Shown: in pieces, positions 3,838 to 6,304 of the stretch
Layout of the letters: each line of letters begins with the position of its first letter
Numbering within the stretch: the stretch's first letter is position 1
Source: Gammaproteobacteria bacterium
GTDB taxonomy: Bacteria; Pseudomonadota; Gammaproteobacteria; Enterobacterales; Kangiellaceae
Direction: 5' to 3'
Assembly: GCA_002401655.1 (NCBI GenBank)
Contig: NVTT01000012.1
Location: 42,651 to 48,954 of the forward strand
Length of the DNA: 6,304 nt
Position numbers and translations under genes: made by a program
The notes under the pieces: model-generated
Databases searched by the model: none
Told to the model about the DNA's origin: nothing
What the model saw: the letters and a program-made list of their open reading frames with translations, nothing else

Positions 3838-6304
3838 GTTTAGCCTCAGTCGTTAAATCAACTTTAGGACTACAAAGTAAAATTCGAGATGATTCTACAC
3901 CTTTTTTCACTACATAATCTTCAAAAATAGTCATTCTGTTTTTGGAGATTAACTTTAATGCATCGGCCCTTTCTTTATTAATTAATTCTTCATCAGTCGA
4001 TGAAGGCACAAAACCAATCGTATCTAGCTCATTAGCCGTTGCAATCGCACAAACCTTAACCTGTGCATCTTTCTTATCCTTCATCAACGCCACAAATTGA
4101 TCCATATATTCCATTTGAGATTCAGATATTTCAGTTTGTCCATTTTCATAAGGTAAATCTTCGAACCTAAGTTTCATTAAAAAATCAGCCGCAGAAAGAG
4201 TCAAACTCACTACGTTTGCATAAGGAACAAAGGTTGTCATCAAATAATCGGTAGCGGCAGACTGAACCGCTTTTTGAGTAATTAAACTAATAAAACTTGA
4301 AATACCAAATACTGGGCTAGCAATATCACCATACATCGGGATATCCAGCTCTACGTTATCATCACTGTCTTTTAACATGCCTAATGCCACGTTTAGAGGT
4401 AATGAAGTCTGTTCCTGAATCATGTTTTGCTCATTGTTCTCAGCACTGGCTAATGCCATACCTCTTATCTTGATTAACGTTGAGCCACTAATAATCGCGT
4501 CTTTTATTTCTAGATCGATATGGGTATCTAGTTCTCCGGTTTCAAAATCGAAGGTTAAAGCATCTCGAATATAACTACTAGCAGGCGGTAGCGACACTTC
4601 AGTAAGAGCACCTTTTAACTTTAAGTTAAGCTTACTTGTAAAGGGTTTAACAAATCCTGAAAAATCGATCTTAGTATATTTATCACTTCGACCTTTTAAT
4701 ACAAAGGGACTTTCAGAATTTGGTTTTGATGAATCTAAATCAGTCATGCTTATTTGATCAATGAAAATATCTCTTTTATAACCGGAGGCAATACTTTGGT
4801 CAGAAAAAGCGATAGTGTTACTTTCAACTACTTCAATATTTTTAACTAGTATTCTTAAAGGGGACTTTTGCTTTTCTTCCGATTTATCAGCAACAACCTC
4901 TGCTGGTTTTTCTTGATCAGAAGACTGCTTTTTATCTTCATCGGCAAGACTGACACTATTTTGCAGCTCTCCATTTTTATCAATCGCAATATTTCCATAC
5001 AACCCAGACAATATAACATTATCGATACTCAAAAGTTCTTCGTTAAATAAAAAGTCATTGATAGCAAAGCGACTAAAACCTAACATGCCATTATTATTTT
5101 CATCGCCTTCACTTATTATTTTAGAGTAAACCGCATTCGTTACACCAATCTCTTCTATTTGTAGATTCAGTTTTTCTGCCAATTGAAGACTTATTTTTCC
5201 CGCATCAAATGAATCAAACTGCGCGACTAAATTGTTACGATCGTTAGCATAAGTAGCCAATTTATTAATATTAAACACACCGCTTAAATCAATGCTCGGC
5301 TTTTCATCTTTAAGCATTTTGATATTTAAGTTTTCAAATTTAGAGATGATTTCACTAATATCAACTAAGAATTGATCCTTTTTCACCGCTACAACATCAA
5401 TATTTAAAGCGATATCTTTAATTTGAGTATGAATAGATCCTTCTAAATCAATGTTAATCGTCATTTTGTTTAATTCTAGATTTAGCGATTTCTGAGATGC
5501 TTTTAAGAGTTCATCTTCGAAAGCTATGTTATTAAGCATTAACTCAGATTTAACGCTATCAATGCTGATACCGTCATCAGTTAGGTTAACCTTATTAGTA
5601 TGACTAAAAGAAACATCTCCGTTTAAACGTTTAATCGACTCTGGAAGAAATTGCGCAATATGCTCTAGATTAAATTTACTTAGCACTAGTTTATTAGTGA
5701 TAAGGCCTTTGAACTTTTTAAGGGATACTTTGCTATTTAAAGTTAAAGGAGCAAAATCGAATGTCGAATCCAGCTCTAGATTCAATTCTTGCTTTTGTTG
5801 TGAAAATAAAAGCGCTTCAATTGATAACCGATTAATATAATAGGTGTGATAAACACCGTCTAGTTTAGCCTGAATTTCACTTTTCGAAAAAGAGAATTGA
5901 GGCAGTAACACTTCAAAAGTTGAATCATCTTCGGCTTGATTATCCGCTTCTATAGCGTCATTTTGATCATTATTAGACGCAGGAATAAGAATGCCAGAAA
6001 CACGTAATAAATCATTTTGTTTTTCCGCTAATAAAAACAATCCTTCAATCGATAATTCAGAAATATACAACTGTTTGACAATCAAGCGGTGTAAACGGAT
6101 TTCAGCATTAAAGCTCTTTAATTCAAATACCTTCTGATTATTTGAAGTTTCCCCGTCAGCAGTAATCGATAAATCGCTGATGGTTAAATGATTGGTAAAT
6201 AGGTTAAGGCGAATGCTCGCTTCTTCAGAAAGAGTGAGGTTCATTTCATTTTTTAAATAGTCTGATAGAAAGAAATGGCTAATTGATGGACTAAAAATCC
6301 AAAT
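3815..6304 (-). CDS. DUF748 / AsmA-like envelope protein, N-terminus beyond the right edge
   Basis: A long envelope protein of the AsmA-like/DUF748 group, of which 829 residues are visible. The frame has no stop up to base 6304. The 20 codons above the first in-window Met (6244) read sensibly into the family pattern, and that Met has no Shine-Dalgarno site, so the true start, with the expected membrane anchor, is outside. Numbering from that Met: residues 13-28 (LNLFTNHLTISDLSIT) match the usual DUF748 opening after the anchor. Repeating beta-strand segments fill 40-430. Acidic, low-complexity linkers lie at 90-108 and 433-460. The conserved core is at 515-680, with LPLNVALGMLKDSDDNVELDIP (615-636) and a GDIASPVFGI strand (639-648). 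The end (694-809) resembles the OmpA-like C-terminal region of this family, with NKERADAL at 756-763. Relatives such as AsmA, YhdP and TamB are implicated in outer-membrane assembly or phospholipid transport; this protein's role is not known. It converges on the small secreted gene with a 4-base gap. Confidence 0.85.
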   Translation of the reverse strand: MWIFSPSISHFFLSDYLKNEMNLTLSEEASIRLNLFTNHLTISDLSITADGETSNNQKVFELKSFNAEIRLHRLIVKQLYISELSIEGLFLLAEKQNDLLRVSGILIPASNNDQNDAIEADNQAEDDSTFEVLLPQFSFSKSEIQAKLDGVYHTYYINRLSIEALLFSQQKQELNLELDSTFDFAPLTLNSKVSLKKFKGLITNKLVLSKFNLEHIAQFLPESIKRLNGDVSFSHTNKVNLTDDGISIDSVKSELMLNNIAFEDELLKASQKSLNLELNKMTINIDLEGSIHTQIKDIALNIDVVAVKKDQFLVDISEIISKFENLNIKMLKDEKPSIDLSGVFNINKLATYANDRNNLVAQFDSFDAGKISLQLAEKLNLQIEEIGVTNAVYSKIISEGDENNNGMLGFSRFAINDFLFNEELLSIDNVILSGLYGNIAIDKNGELQNSVSLADEDKKQSSDQEKPAEVVADKSEEKQKSPLRILVKNIEVVESNTIAFSDQSIASGYKRDIFIDQISMTDLDSSKPNSESPFVLKGRSDKYTKIDFSGFVKPFTSKLNLKLKGALTEVSLPPASSYIRDALTFDFETGELDTHIDLEIKDAIISGSTLIKIRGMALASAENNEQNMIQEQTSLPLNVALGMLKDSDDNVELDIPMYGDIASPVFGISSFISLITQKAVQSAATDYLMTTFVPYANVVSLTLSAADFLMKLRFEDLPYENGQTEISESQMEYMDQFVALMKDKKDAQVKVCAIATANELDTIGFVPSSTDEELINKERADALKLISKNRMTIFEDYVVKKGVESSRILLCSPKVDLTTEAKPLIILSV

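Noticed and set aside
4868..5050. Short plus-strand hydrophobic open frame opposite the DUF748 gene
   Set aside because: Antisense to the acidic linker region of a long conserved gene; the hydrophobic look comes from reading AT-rich acidic codons backwards.

Overview
The window looks like an ordinary chromosomal segment of an AT-rich, probably marine gammaproteobacterium of the Alteromonadales type (Shewanella/Colwellia/Thalassotalea-like). The basis is the combination of an EF-P hydroxylase (EpmC), a FabR repressor divergent from a delta-9 membrane desaturase, a COG3199-type ATP-NAD kinase-like protein and a DUF748/AsmA-like protein. This taxonomic placement is inferred from gene families and base composition, not from a phylogenetic marker.

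Left part (1-1408): two overlapping minus-strand genes, epmC (448-1038) followed by an ATP-NAD kinase-like gene (455 down to the left edge, truncated there), overlap by 8 bases and are probably co-transcribed. The kinase-like protein carries a lysine/serine/threonine-rich loop containing a perfect 15-base tandem duplication. Divergent from epmC is a small unrecognised ORF (about 1079-1408, plus strand). It ends 3 bases before the end of fabR, inside a 12-base direct repeat.

Centre (1412-3384): fabR (minus) and a stearoyl-CoA-desaturase-like delta-9 fatty acid desaturase (plus, best start 2239) diverge from a 212-base control region. That region holds a perfect 7-2-7 palindrome of the FabR type (2161-2176) just after a good sigma-70 promoter, plus a second degenerate half-matching site (2074-2089) near the probable fabR promoter. 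The likely logic is feedback control: FabR senses the unsaturated/saturated acyl pool and represses desaturation.

Right part (3385-6304): a small secreted His/Cys-containing protein of unknown function (3463-3810) converges on a long minus-strand DUF748/AsmA-like envelope protein (3815 to beyond the right edge). The reading frame of the latter is still open at base 6304, so its true N-terminus, expected to carry a membrane anchor, lies outside the window.

No mobile element, CRISPR array, tRNA or rRNA was seen. No stretch longer than about 215 bases lacks a gene. I found no convincing new multi-gene system. The most useful points are the double-operator fabR/desaturase control region, the unknown secreted protein, the orphan ORF at 1079-1408 and the tandem repeat in the kinase-like gene.
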